Positions 20,904-28,699 of a stretch of DNA of 64,000 bases are shown here, one piece after another. The stretch is from the NCBI GenBank assembly GCA_016861045.1, contig BOKP01000004.1:248001-312000 (forward strand), given 5' to 3'. Position numbers and translations under genes: made by a program. This DNA is from Actinomycetes bacterium. Its GTDB lineage: Bacteria > Actinomycetota > Thermoleophilia > Solirubrobacterales > 70-9. Each line of letters opens with the position of its first letter. Within the stretch, counting starts at the first letter, position 1. The notes under the pieces were generated by a model that had not been told where the DNA came from, did no database searches, and saw only the letters and a program-made list of their open reading frames with translations.

Positions 20904-21179
20904 TCAGCCCGAGCTGCGCCGGTTGCCGATCAGCCCGTAGCCGGCGAGGTCGGCGAGGAAGGCGAGGATGACGATGAACCACTCGAAGCCGCTCACCGCG
21001 TCGCCGCCGAGGCTCCACATGCAGGCGTAGGCCAGGGTCGTCCAGGGCAGCAGGAAGAAGCCGAGGAACGGGATCAGCCAGGAATCGAACGCGCGGCCGA
21101 GCAGGTCGGAGAAGATCGCGACGAACAGGAGCGCCAGGCGCGGTGAGATCAGCGCGAACAGGGCGATCAAGCAGGCCAT
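20904..21179 (-). CDS. Small integral membrane protein
   Basis: A 91-residue hydrophobic protein. I start it at the ATG at 21179, where the first membrane helix begins (MACLIALFALISPRLALLFVAIF); the track ORF runs on through the tmRNA gene and is not credible upstream. Three membrane segments are likely (the start, FLGFFLLPWTTLAYACMW, and FIVILAFLADLAGYGLIG). Family unknown. It is divergent from ssrA, with only ~77 bp between them. Confidence 0.7.
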   Translation of the reverse strand: MACLIALFALISPRLALLFVAIFSDLLGRAFDSWLIPFLGFFLLPWTTLAYACMWSLGGDAVSGFEWFIVILAFLADLAGYGLIGNRRSSG

Positions 21180-21256
21180 GCCACCCAAACCTATCGGGAC
21201 GGCTGGATTCGGGCGCGGCCGGCCCGTACAATGCGGCTCACATAGACACCACATAC

Positions 21257-21624
21257 GGGGGCGAACCAGATTCGACGTGAACGGTTCTCGTCCCGGTGTT
21301 GCGAGTCGAGGTCCCTGGGCCGGCCTCGTTAAAAAGCCCAGGAAAACCAAGAAGTGCGGACTCTCACGAGTTCGCTCTCGCTGCCTAAGGCAGTCTGAGA
21401 GCAGTCGCCCCGGGCCGCCCACGCCCCGGGTAGCGGCTTCATCATGTGGGCTCACCCGACCGGCAGCTTCCTCGGCCGGACGGGGACACCACCAGGAGGA
21501 TCTGGCGCCGGCGACGTGCCCCTCGGATCGACCGAGCCGGATGCCGAGAGAGACTCCGTAGGGAACGCTCGTTGACGCATCGGGGCGTCCTTCGCGGACG
21601 CCGGGGCAGTACCGGCCGCCTCCA
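21257..21624 (+). ncRNA. ssrA: tmRNA (transfer-messenger RNA), tag ADSHEFALAA
   Basis: tmRNA rescues ribosomes stalled on broken mRNA by adding a degradation tag. The 5' end GGGGGCGAACCAGATTCGACG is canonical, and its first seven bases pair with CGCCTCC at 21617-21623. The tag frame reads GCG GAC TCT CAC GAG TTC GCT CTC GCT GCC TAA, that is ADSHEFALAA and stop, close to the ADSH...ALAA tags of actinobacteria. A P2 helix can be drawn between CCCGGTGTTGCGAG and CTCGTTGACGCATCGGGG. Two oddities: the T-arm is GCCGG-GGCAGTA-CCGGC, so its loop is not the usual TTCRANY, and CCA is not encoded (TCCATCG follows). A TACAAT -10 box lies at 21227. SmpB is encoded 3 kb upstream. Confidence 0.9.
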
Positions 21625-21654
21625 TCGCTCGCCATCGGCAACAATACGCCGGCG

Positions 21655-22170
21655 ATGGCGGGCCCCACCGAGCCGATCACCTTCGCCGAGGCCAACGTCG
21701 CGCAGCGGGCGATGCGGAGGTTCGCCTCCAGCGGGCCCGGCTCCTGGGTCTTCGCCCGGGTCGCCCACCACCTCGACAGGCCGGTCTACCGGATGACCGA
21801 CGGCCGCCACACGGCCGCCTCGTTGATCACCGGGTTGCCGATCCTGATGCTGACCACGACCGGGGCGAGGAGCGGCAAGCGGCGCACGGTCCCGGTCCTC
21901 GGCCTGCCGACCGGCGAGGGACTGGCGATCATCGCCTCCAACTACGGGCAGGAGCGTCACCCGGCCTGGTATCACAACCTGCGCAAGAACCCGGAGGCCG
22001 ACGTCGGGATGAACGAGCGCACCTGGTCGGCGCGGGCGGTCGAGGCCGAGGGCGAGCGGCGCGAGCGGATCTGGCGGGAGGCGCTGAAGATCTACCCCGG
22101 CTACGCCACCTATGAGAAGCGCGCCGACCGCCGCCGGATCCACGTCTTCGTCCTCGAGCCGGCCGACTGA
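21655..22170 (+). CDS. F420-type nitroreductase family (DUF385/DDN-like) protein
   Basis: A 171-residue protein of the deazaflavin-dependent nitroreductase family, split-barrel enzymes that use coenzyme F420 or bind flavin or fatty acids. Signatures are LPILMLTTTGARSGKRRTVPV and NYGQERHPAWYHNLRKNPEA, followed by the RIWREALKIYPGYATYEKRA helix. The ATG at 21655 lies 30 bp after the tmRNA. The substrate is unknown; the family reduces nitroimidazoles in mycobacteria but has diverse natural roles. A working F420 pathway would be needed and is not in this window. Confidence 0.87.
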   Translation: MAGPTEPITFAEANVAQRAMRRFASSGPGSWVFARVAHHLDRPVYRMTDGRHTAASLITGLPILMLTTTGARSGKRRTVPVLGLPTGEGLAIIASNYGQERHPAWYHNLRKNPEADVGMNERTWSARAVEAEGERRERIWREALKIYPGYATYEKRADRRRIHVFVLEPAD

Positions 22171-22191
22171 CCGCGGCGGCCGAGCTCCGGG

Positions 22192-22887
22192 TCAGAATCC
22201 GGGGCCGCCACCGCCGGTCCCGGTTACGAGATCGGCCGGTGCGGTCGGCGCCATCCAGGTGACACAGCGCCAGCCGTCGATGTCGGCCGGGTCCTCGCTG
22301 CCGCCGGAGCGGACGTGGTCGAAGGTCGACAGCCCGCAGTTCAGCGAGCCGATCCGCCAGAGCCGGTCGGCGTGGCGGGGCGCGAACTCGGCGCCGAGCA
22401 GCGTCGAGGCGAACATGAACCGGAAGAAGACCCCGTGGCCGACGAGCAGGGTGCGATCGACGGCGTCGGCGACGAGCCGCTCCCGCGTCCGCCCGACCCG
22501 TGCGAGCAGGTCGGCGAACGACTCGCCGTCGCCCGGGCGGTGGGCGGGGTCGGGGTTCTGCGACATCCGGTTCGACCAGCGCTGCCGCTCCTGCTCGACC
22601 CGCGGCAGCGCCGGGTACCCCGAGGGCTCGCGGAGCTCGTGGAGCCAGTCCCAGACGACCGGCTCGAGCCCGGTCCGGGCGGCGAGGATCGCTGCGGTCT
22701 CCCGCGCCCTGCCCATCGGGCTCGAGACGATGCGCGCGATCCCGAGGTCGGCGACGAAGGCCGCCGCCGCGGCGGCCTGCTTCCGGCCACGGTCGCTGAG
22801 CGCGTCGCCCTCGTGCTCGGGGATCGCGATCCGCTCCGGATCGGCGTTCGACCGCGATTCGCCGTGGCGCAGGAGGTGGATGCGCAC
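22192..22887 (-). CDS. Histidine phosphatase superfamily protein
   Basis: A 231-residue phosphatase of the phosphoglycerate-mutase-like branch. The catalytic phospho-His is in LRHGES at residues 6-11, an Arg/Ser pair is in VSSPMGRARETA, and the second active-site His is in LVGHGVFFRF. Substrate unknown. It is convergent with the nitroreductase gene (21-bp gap). A 28-residue ORF lies 6 bp upstream on the same strand and may be a remnant of another gene. Confidence 0.9.
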   Translation of the reverse strand: MRIHLLRHGESRSNADPERIAIPEHEGDALSDRGRKQAAAAAAFVADLGIARIVSSPMGRARETAAILAARTGLEPVVWDWLHELREPSGYPALPRVEQERQRWSNRMSQNPDPAHRPGDGESFADLLARVGRTRERLVADAVDRTLLVGHGVFFRFMFASTLLGAEFAPRHADRLWRIGSLNCGLSTFDHVRSGGSEDPADIDGWRCVTWMAPTAPADLVTGTGGGGPGF

Positions 22888-22893
22888 CGGTGC

Positions 22894-22980
22894 TCAGGTC
22901 CCCGGGCGGGAGCCGTCGAGGTCGAGCTCGCGCTCGATGGTGCGGAGGGCGTCGTCGCCGATCTCGCCATCGTCGCGCAT
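22894..22980 (-). pseudogene. Possible 3' remnant of a CPA1 Na+/H+ antiporter gene, or a 28-residue ORF
   Basis: The ORF reads MRDDGEIGDDALRTIERELDLDGSRPGT. From memory of the family, many actinobacterial CPA1-type Na+/H+ antiporters end in a cytoplasmic helix of the form GEIxDExxRRxERELDLEExR, so this resembles an orphaned C-terminus. No membrane-spanning sequence precedes it; the upstream DNA is the HMG-CoA reductase promoter. It ends 6 bp before the phosphatase start and could be translated with it. The evidence is resemblance only. Confidence 0.3.
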
Positions 22981-23040
22981 CCGGGGCCGGATCGAGTCGC
23001 CGGGCTCCTCCGCTCGCGGCCGCGGTCGTGGCCGCTCGGC

Positions 23041-23046
23041 GATAAT
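23041..23046 (+). promoter_or_regulatory. -10 box of a probable leaderless promoter for HMG-CoA reductase
   Basis: GATAAT lies exactly six bases before the GTG at 23053, so transcription should begin at or next to the start codon. No good -35 box and no ribosome-binding site are seen, consistent with a leaderless actinobacterial message. Confidence 0.55.
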
Positions 23047-23052
23047 CCCACC

Positions 23053-24234
23053 GTGAGCGACGAGCGAGCGAGAGCGCGGGTCCCGCGCGACGCCGAGGAC
23101 GACTACACGCCCGCGGCCGCCGAGCGCCGGCGCGAGTTCCTCGCCGGGCGGGCCGGCGCCGGGCTCGGCCACGTCGGCAGCTTCTCCTTCGATCCCGCGG
23201 TCCTGCCGGGGAACATCGAGAGCTTCATCGGGGTCGCACAGGTGCCGATCGGGGTCGCCGGGCCGCTCCTGGTCGACGGCGAGCACGCCAAGGGGGAGTT
23301 CTACGTGCCGCTGGCGACGGCGGAGGGAACGCTGGTCGCGAGCTACAACCGCGGCATGAAGCTGCTCCACGAGGTCGGCGGCGTGAAGACGACGATCATG
23401 GACGACGCGATGCAGCGGGCGCCGTCGTTCCTGTTCGCCAGCGCCCGCGAGGCGCGTCAGTTCGGGGTCTGGCTCGACGAGCACTTCGGCGAGGTCAAGG
23501 CGGCGGCCGAGGCGACGACCTCCTCGGGCCGCCTTCGCGACGTCGAGCAGTACTCGGCCGGGCGGATCCTGTTCACGCGCTTCAACTACACGACCGGCGA
23601 CGCGGCCGGCCAGAACCTCTCCGGCAAGGCGACGGCGGCCGCCTGCGCCTGGATCCTCGCCAACTGCCCCGACGTCGAGCAGTTCTTCCTCGAGTCGAAC
23701 TTCGCGACCGACAAGAAGAGCTCGCAGGTGAACATGCTGCGGACCCGCGGCAAGCGGGTCGTCGCCGAGGCCGTGATCCCGAACGAGCTCGTCGCTCGCG
23801 TCATGCGCTCCGACACCGAGCTGATGTTCAAGGCCCGCCAGGTCTCCAACCTCGGCGGCTTCATGTCCGGCGTCAACAACAACGGGTCCCACTCCGCCAA
23901 CGGCATCACGGCGATGTTCATCGCCACCGGCCAGGACGTCGCCAACGTCGCGGAGTCGTCGGCCGCCTTCGTCTACGCCGAGCTCCGCGACGGCGGCGAC
24001 TACTACTACTCGGTGACGATCCCCTCCCTGATCGTCGCCACCTACGGCGGCGGCACCGGCCTGCCGACCCAGCGCGAGTGCCTCGAGCTGCTCGGATGCG
24101 CCGGCGCCGGCAAGGTCAACAAGCTCGCCGAGATCGTCGCCGCGACCGTCCTCTGCGGCGAGCTCTCGCTCGGCTCGGCGATCGTCGCCGAGGAGTGGGT
24201 CGCCGCCCACGACCTCTACGGGCGGAACCGCTGA
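23053..24234 (+). CDS. Divergent HMG-CoA reductase
   Basis: A 393-residue hydroxymethylglutaryl-CoA reductase, which yields mevalonate for isoprenoids or a related product. The GTG at 23053 replaces the far-upstream track start, which lies in antisense of the phosphatase gene. Catalytic residues can be placed: Glu in ATAEGTLVAS, Lys in TDKKSSQVN, Asp in GQDVANVAES and His near the end in AAHDLYGRN. GGGTGLPTQRECLELLG is also typical. The class I cofactor motif DAMGMNM is replaced by DAAGQNL, so this belongs to a divergent bacterial group and cofactor choice is uncertain. No other mevalonate genes are in the window. Confidence 0.87.
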   Translation: MSDERARARVPRDAEDDYTPAAAERRREFLAGRAGAGLGHVGSFSFDPAVLPGNIESFIGVAQVPIGVAGPLLVDGEHAKGEFYVPLATAEGTLVASYNRGMKLLHEVGGVKTTIMDDAMQRAPSFLFASAREARQFGVWLDEHFGEVKAAAEATTSSGRLRDVEQYSAGRILFTRFNYTTGDAAGQNLSGKATAAACAWILANCPDVEQFFLESNFATDKKSSQVNMLRTRGKRVVAEAVIPNELVARVMRSDTELMFKARQVSNLGGFMSGVNNNGSHSANGITAMFIATGQDVANVAESSAAFVYAELRDGGDYYYSVTIPSLIVATYGGGTGLPTQRECLELLGCAGAGKVNKLAEIVAATVLCGELSLGSAIVAEEWVAAHDLYGRNR

Positions 24235-24360
24235 GCGACCGGCTCGGCCGGCCGCGCTGCGCGGTCGGGCCGGGCGATGCTTTCCGCTTCGAGCGAGCAC
24301 GGCGGGGTGTCGCGGCCGGCGCTGCCGGCGGCCGCCCTCCGACGGGGGTCGGGCCCTGGA

Positions 24361-24402
24361 CCCGGGTCATCTGGCCCACGCATGGCGCGGGCAGGATTAC
24401 CC
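24361..24402 (-). repeat. Structured ~41-bp dispersed repeat, copy C
   Basis: Read on the minus strand this is GGGTAATCCTG, an 8-bp hairpin with a CAT loop, then AGATGACCCGG. It matches copies A and B near 56.2 kb. The first bases contain the TAA stop of the membrane-protein gene. The outer arms GGGT-ATC and GAT-ACCC can also pair. The element lies between convergent genes, so it may act as a terminator. Confidence 0.7.
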
Positions 24403-25194
24403 ACCCTCGGGGCCGGGATCACGGCCGCGCGGGCGACGACCCGCCGCCGCCCGCTCCTCCCGCGCCGTGAGCTCGAAGTAGAGAGCGAGGACGGTCAGCG
24501 CGTAGAGCGGTGAGGCGAGGAGGTTGGCGGCGACCTCGGCGAGCCAGTTGCCGAGGTAGCCCTCGCCGAGGAGCGAGTGGCCGAGGGAGTCGCCGGCGGC
24601 CTCGAGGGTGGCCTGGAGGAAGGCGAGCGGGACCACGACGCCGGCGACGCGCCAGAAGTACGGGCGGACGAGGGTGCGGCTGCGGCGGAACGCGGCCCGG
24701 ACCCCGAGGCCCTCGATCTCGATCAGGGGCGCGATCAGGGCGAACCAGGTGGCGACGATGAAGCCGGGGACGATGAGGACTACGAGGCCGGCGGCGACGA
24801 GCGCGAAGAGCAGCAGGTCGGCCAGGATCAGGGTCCGGTAGGGGAGGCTGCGGGCGACGGCGACGATCCCGTGGCCGGCGCCGTGGCGGCGGCGCTGCTC
24901 GCCGGCGGCGGCGACGCCCGAGTAGAAGACGTCGCCGAGCAGTGGGATCGAGACCTGGGCGGTGATCAGGAGGACCAGCCCCGCGATCGCGGAGCCGTCC
25001 CAGTCATCGACCGCCTCGGTGTCGAAGGGATCGAGCGCGCTGACCAGCCCGATCACACCGAACAGGATCAGGCCGGTGCCGAGCAACAGCCTCCAGTTGT
25101 GGCGGTAGCCGTCGGCGACCTGGCGGAGGAGCGGCCGGAGGTGAAGGGGCCCGGGCGCCGCGCCCGGGTCCGCTCTGCCGCCGCTCGCTCGCAC
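24397..25194 (-). CDS. Multi-pass membrane protein of unknown function
   Basis: A ~265-residue integral membrane protein with about six hydrophobic segments, among them LLLGTGLILFGVIGLVSAL, AGLVLLITAQVSIPLLG and LILADLLLFALVAAGLVVLIV. The spacing and the PGFIVATWFALIAPLIEIEGLGVRAAFRRS segment recall the membrane domain of glycerophosphodiester phosphodiesterases and DUF975-like proteins, in which an amphipathic helix follows VIEGxGxxxAxxRS. No catalytic domain is attached. GTG start. The stop codon is embedded in repeat copy C. Confidence 0.7.
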   Translation of the reverse strand: MRASGGRADPGAAPGPLHLRPLLRQVADGYRHNWRLLLGTGLILFGVIGLVSALDPFDTEAVDDWDGSAIAGLVLLITAQVSIPLLGDVFYSGVAAAGEQRRRHGAGHGIVAVARSLPYRTLILADLLLFALVAAGLVVLIVPGFIVATWFALIAPLIEIEGLGVRAAFRRSRTLVRPYFWRVAGVVVPLAFLQATLEAAGDSLGHSLLGEGYLGNWLAEVAANLLASPLYALTVLALYFELTAREERAAAGRRPRGRDPGPEGG

Positions 25195-25247
25195 GACGGC
25201 AGCCTAAGCCGCCGCTCCGGCGGGCGCGGCCCGCCTCGCCGGGCCCG

Positions 25248-26162
25248 TTACTCGGCGCGGAACAGGCCGAGGGCGCCGGCGTCGGCCCAGCGGAAGGCGT
25301 GGGTGACGAACGGGTAGCTGCCGGGCTCGTCGAAGGTGAGCTCGAACAGCGACGCGCCGCCGGCCGGGACGCCGTAGGTCGAGACGCCGGTGAGCACGTT
25401 GGCGGGGTTGCCGTCGACCTGGACGGCGTCGAAGATCTCGCCGACGACGTGGAAGTCGCTGCCCAGGGTCGGGCCCGCGGCCACGACGTAGACCCGCTGC
25501 GGCTCGCCGACCTCGACGTCGATCGGATGCCGCTGGTAGCGGAATGCCTTGCCGTTGAAGGCGGTGTACTTCGGGTCCTTCGTCCGCATCGCCTTGTAGC
25601 TCGACTTGAGCGTCTTGCCCTTGTTCTTCAGCTTGCCGTAGAACTCGCTCTGGACGAGGACCGTCTCGTTCGCCGGCGGGCGGCCTCCGATCGGGTCGAC
25701 GATGATCGCCCCGTACATGCCCATCCCGATGTGCTGGAGCACCGGGCTGGTGCCGCAGTGGTAGAGGAACACGCCCGGCTGGTTGACCTCGAAGGAGACC
25801 GTCTCGGTCGCGCCCGGCGCGACGTCGCGAAAGACGACCTGCGGGGAGACCTGCGCGGCGTGGAAGTCGACCGAGTGGGCCATGTGTTGATCGGCGTTGT
25901 GGAGGCGGACCTCGACGGTGTCGCCGACGTCGGCGCGGACGACGGGTCCGGGCACGGTGCCGTTGAAGGTCCACGCCTTCATGTGGACGCCGGGCGCGAT
26001 CTTCACCTTCTTGTGCTTGGCGGTGAGCTTGACCTCGACGACGTCGGCCGCCGCCGATGCGGCCGCCACGCCGCCCAGCGCGAAGCTCGCCGTCACGAGC
26101 GTCGCCGCGAGGCGCAGCCTGCGGCTCGCGGCCGGACGGGACTTGGGCTGCCGGAAAGGCAT
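25248..26162 (-). CDS. nirK: Two-domain copper nitrite reductase homologue (AniA/NirK type)
   Basis: A 304-residue exported cupredoxin pair. The signal region carries a twin-Arg-like SRRLRLAATLV. The type 1 copper ligands fit HSVDFH, YHCGTSPVLQHIGMGM (Cys, His, Met with AniA spacing). Type 2 copper and catalytic residues also fit: Asp and His of VDFH, His of YHC, the active-site His in FHVVGEIFD and the inter-subunit His in FVTHAF. NirK reduces nitrite to nitric oxide, so either denitrification or NO detoxification is possible. No nitric oxide reductase, accessory NirV or other denitrification gene is near. A two-domain multicopper oxidase of other function remains possible. Confidence 0.75.
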   Translation of the reverse strand: MPFRQPKSRPAASRRLRLAATLVTASFALGGVAAASAAADVVEVKLTAKHKKVKIAPGVHMKAWTFNGTVPGPVVRADVGDTVEVRLHNADQHMAHSVDFHAAQVSPQVVFRDVAPGATETVSFEVNQPGVFLYHCGTSPVLQHIGMGMYGAIIVDPIGGRPPANETVLVQSEFYGKLKNKGKTLKSSYKAMRTKDPKYTAFNGKAFRYQRHPIDVEVGEPQRVYVVAAGPTLGSDFHVVGEIFDAVQVDGNPANVLTGVSTYGVPAGGASLFELTFDEPGSYPFVTHAFRWADAGALGLFRAE

Positions 26163-26250
26163 CGCTGGAGCGGACCCTAGCGGCTGCCCCGCCGCCGGTT
26201 GCCAGTAGTCGGCGCCGTCCCCGAGTCCGTAGTGGCCCCGCGCCGTCGCT

Positions 26251-26937
26251 CTAGCGGGGGATCCGCTGGTAGGTGTTCTTGAGGGCGTCCTGGACGATCG
26301 TCGCCCGGCCGCGCGCGCGGAGGACGAGGTTGCGCTTCGGCTTCCGCGCGCGGTACGTCCAGCCCGCCGGAAGGCCGATCTCCCGACCGAGGCCGCGCAG
26401 CTGCCGGTAGCGGAGGCCGGGGTCGACGATCCGCGCGTAGGACTGCATCACCCAGCGGCGGCCGTCCGGGTCGGTGAGCTCGAAGATCCGCCTGCCGGCG
26501 CGGAACACGAACCTGGTGTCGCGCTGGATCCTCACCGTGGTGAAGGGCGGGGGCGGGGCGAGGCCGACCCGCGCCAGGTCGATCGTCGCGACCTCGCGCA
26601 TCCGCTTGCCGCCGAGCGTCGAGACGGGGCCCGGATCGGTCACCGAGACCCTGTCCATCAGCCAGTACCGGGGGCCGTTGAGGAGGACGAGGTCGGCGCC
26701 GGCCTCGTCGGCGAGCGCGGCCGCGTCGAGCGACTCCCACCAGCCCTGGCGGCAGTTGTTGAGCCCGTAGGAGTTGTTGATCCTCGCGATCGGCGCCGGC
26801 GAGAGGAAGACCGTGAAGATCTCGCAGTAGCGCGTGTCGCGCATTCCCGAGTCCTTGATCGCGGCGCCGGCCGCGCTCGCCATGGTCAGCGTCGCAAGCG
26901 CCGCAGCGAGCAGCGCGACGGTCGTTCTCAGCCGCAT
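26251..26937 (-). CDS. Secreted hypothetical protein
   Basis: A 228-residue exported protein of no family I recognise. The ATG at 26937 follows GGAGATGAG and opens a clear Sec signal peptide (RLRTTVALLAAALATLTMASAAGAA); the longer track ORF adds 43 unlikely residues. The mature part contains YCEIFTVFL, a single second Cys in GLNNCRQGWWESLD, and repeated basic beta-strands toward the C-terminus. The two Cys residues could form a disulphide. It stands alone between the nirK-like and glcD-like genes on the minus strand. Confidence 0.65.
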   Translation of the reverse strand: MRLRTTVALLAAALATLTMASAAGAAIKDSGMRDTRYCEIFTVFLSPAPIARINNSYGLNNCRQGWWESLDAAALADEAGADLVLLNGPRYWLMDRVSVTDPGPVSTLGGKRMREVATIDLARVGLAPPPPFTTVRIQRDTRFVFRAGRRIFELTDPDGRRWVMQSYARIVDPGLRYRQLRGLGREIGLPAGWTYRARKPKRNLVLRARGRATIVQDALKNTYQRIPR

Positions 26938-27081
26938 CTCATCTCCTGTCGACGGGGCCCGGGGAAGCGTTGACTTCAAGTTAGCAAGGTTCCGGGAGGC
27001 GCGTCCCCGGTCGGAGGAGCCGCCGGGAATGCCCGGGCCGCCGGCGGCGGCCCGGCCGGCGCGCACCGACCCGGGGGAAGA

Positions 27082-28578
27082 TCAGCGCACGCCGGCCCGA
27101 CCGCCGCCGGGCCCGGATTCCGTCGCCCCGGCGTCGCGGGGGCCCGCGATCGGGACCTTCTTGCCGGGGTTGAGGAGGAGCTTCGGGTCGAAGGTCCGCT
27201 TGATCTCGCCCTGGGCGCGGACGAGCGCCGGTCCGAGCGCCGGCTCGACCCAGCCGGTCTTGAGGCTCCCGATCCCGTGCTCGCCGCTGATCGAGCCGCC
27301 GAGCTCGATCGCGAGGTCGAACGTCTCGCCGGCGGCGCGCTCGGCGCGGGCGAGCTCGTCCCCGTTTCCGGGCTCGATCAGGAAGGAGGCGTGGATGTTG
27401 CCGTCGCCGGCGTGCCCCCAGGAGCAGGCGGGCAGCCCGTGCCGCTCGCCGATCGCGAGCGTTCCCCGGATCGCGTCGGCGAGGCGGTCGACCGGGACGA
27501 CGATGTCCTCGGAGACCTTGCCGCCGCGCTGGGCGTTGACCGCGATCGAGACCCCGTCGCGCCAGCCCCACAGCGACCTGGCGTCGCGGCGGCCGGAGAG
27601 CCGGAGCGCGTCGCCCACCGCGGCCGCGGACATCGCCGCGACGACCTCGGTCGCCGCCGCCTCGACCTCGGCGGCGCTGCCGTCGACCTCGGCGATCACC
27701 GCGAACGCGGGGTCGCCCGGAGCCGCGAAGGGGAACGAGCCGATGCTCGCCGCGAGCGCCCCCGCATCGAGGTACTCGAGCACGGCCGGCTGCAGGCCGC
27801 TGCCCATCACGTCGGCGACCGCGGAGCAGCCGGACTCGACGTCGTCGTAGAAGCCGACGACGATCGTCTGCGCCTCCGGCGCCGGCACGAGTCGCAGCCA
27901 GGCCGCGGTGATGACCCCGAGCGTGCCCTCGCTGCCGGTCATCAGGTGGAGCAGGTCGAAGCCGGCGACGTCCTTGCGGACGGGTCCGCCGATCGTGACG
28001 ACGTCGCCGGGCGGCAGCACGACCTCGAGCCCGGTGACCCAGCTTCCGGTCACCCCGTACTTGAACGCGTGCGGGCCGCCGGCGTTGGTGGCGATGTTGC
28101 CGCCGAGGGTGGATTGCTCGCCGGCGCCCGGGTCGGGCGGGAACAGGAGGCCGTTCTCGCGCGCGACCCTCTGGACGCGGGCGGTGCGGACGCCGGCCTC
28201 GGCCTCCATCCGCCACTGCCCCGGATCGACGGCCCGGATCGCGTGCATCCCCTCGAGCGAGAGCACGATCCCGCCGTCGGGAACGGCGCCGCCGGCGAGG
28301 CCGGTGCCGCCGCCGCGGGTGAAGATCGGGACGTCGCGCTCGTAGCACCAGGCCATGACCGCGGCGACCTCGGCGGCGCTGCCGGGGAGGACCAGGGCCG
28401 CGGTCGCGCCGCGCAGCCCCCGCGACTCGGTCGCGTCGCTGCAGGCGTCGCGCAGCCGCCCTCCCTCGCTGATGACCTCGCCGAGTGGCACCAGGGTGGC
28501 GAGCTCGGCGGCGAGCGCGCCGTCCCTGACCGCGGCGGCGGGGTTGGAATCGTGGCTGTGACGTGGTGCGGGTTTCAT
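27082..28578 (-). CDS. FAD-linked oxidase, glycolate oxidase GlcD-like
   Basis: A 498-residue flavoenzyme of the GlcD/D-lactate dehydrogenase family. The PCMH FAD domain is marked by PIFTRGGGTGLAGGAVP and STLGGNIATNAGGPHAFKYG. The C-terminal catalytic domain has the metal or substrate His motif WGHAGDGNIHASFL and SGEHGIGSLKTGW. It would oxidise a 2-hydroxy acid such as glycolate or D-lactate. The usual partners GlcE and GlcF are absent here, so the electron acceptor is unknown. It is divergent from the APC permease of the accessory island and shares its palindrome-bearing promoter region. Confidence 0.88.
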   Translation of the reverse strand: MKPAPRHSHDSNPAAAVRDGALAAELATLVPLGEVISEGGRLRDACSDATESRGLRGATAALVLPGSAAEVAAVMAWCYERDVPIFTRGGGTGLAGGAVPDGGIVLSLEGMHAIRAVDPGQWRMEAEAGVRTARVQRVARENGLLFPPDPGAGEQSTLGGNIATNAGGPHAFKYGVTGSWVTGLEVVLPPGDVVTIGGPVRKDVAGFDLLHLMTGSEGTLGVITAAWLRLVPAPEAQTIVVGFYDDVESGCSAVADVMGSGLQPAVLEYLDAGALAASIGSFPFAAPGDPAFAVIAEVDGSAAEVEAAATEVVAAMSAAAVGDALRLSGRRDARSLWGWRDGVSIAVNAQRGGKVSEDIVVPVDRLADAIRGTLAIGERHGLPACSWGHAGDGNIHASFLIEPGNGDELARAERAAGETFDLAIELGGSISGEHGIGSLKTGWVEPALGPALVRAQGEIKRTFDPKLLLNPGKKVPIAGPRDAGATESGPGGGRAGVR

Positions 28579-28604
28579 GTCGTGGGCGATCGGCTATGCA
28601 AATT

Positions 28605-28630
28605 CTACGCGTAGGCGGTAGCATGCTACC
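28605..28630. promoter_or_regulatory. Two palindromic operator-like sites in the glcD/permease divergent promoter
   Basis: CTACGCGTAG (28605-28614) and GGTAGCATGCTACC (28617-28630) are perfect palindromes three bases apart in the 121-bp divergent region. Both share the GTAG/CTAC half-site, as expected for one dimeric repressor binding twice. The GntR protein encoded at 35.2 kb is the obvious candidate, but this is an inference. Confidence 0.45.
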
Positions 28631-28699
28631 TGCTGCATGTGAGAAACGCAGAGTGTGCTCGCGTCCCGTGGGCGCAAGGATCCAGAGGAGAGGAAAGAA

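Noticed and set aside
21178-21561. 127-residue plus-strand ORF across the tmRNA gene
   Set aside because: It reads tmRNA in a frame other than the tag frame; the RNA structure and tag explain the sequence.
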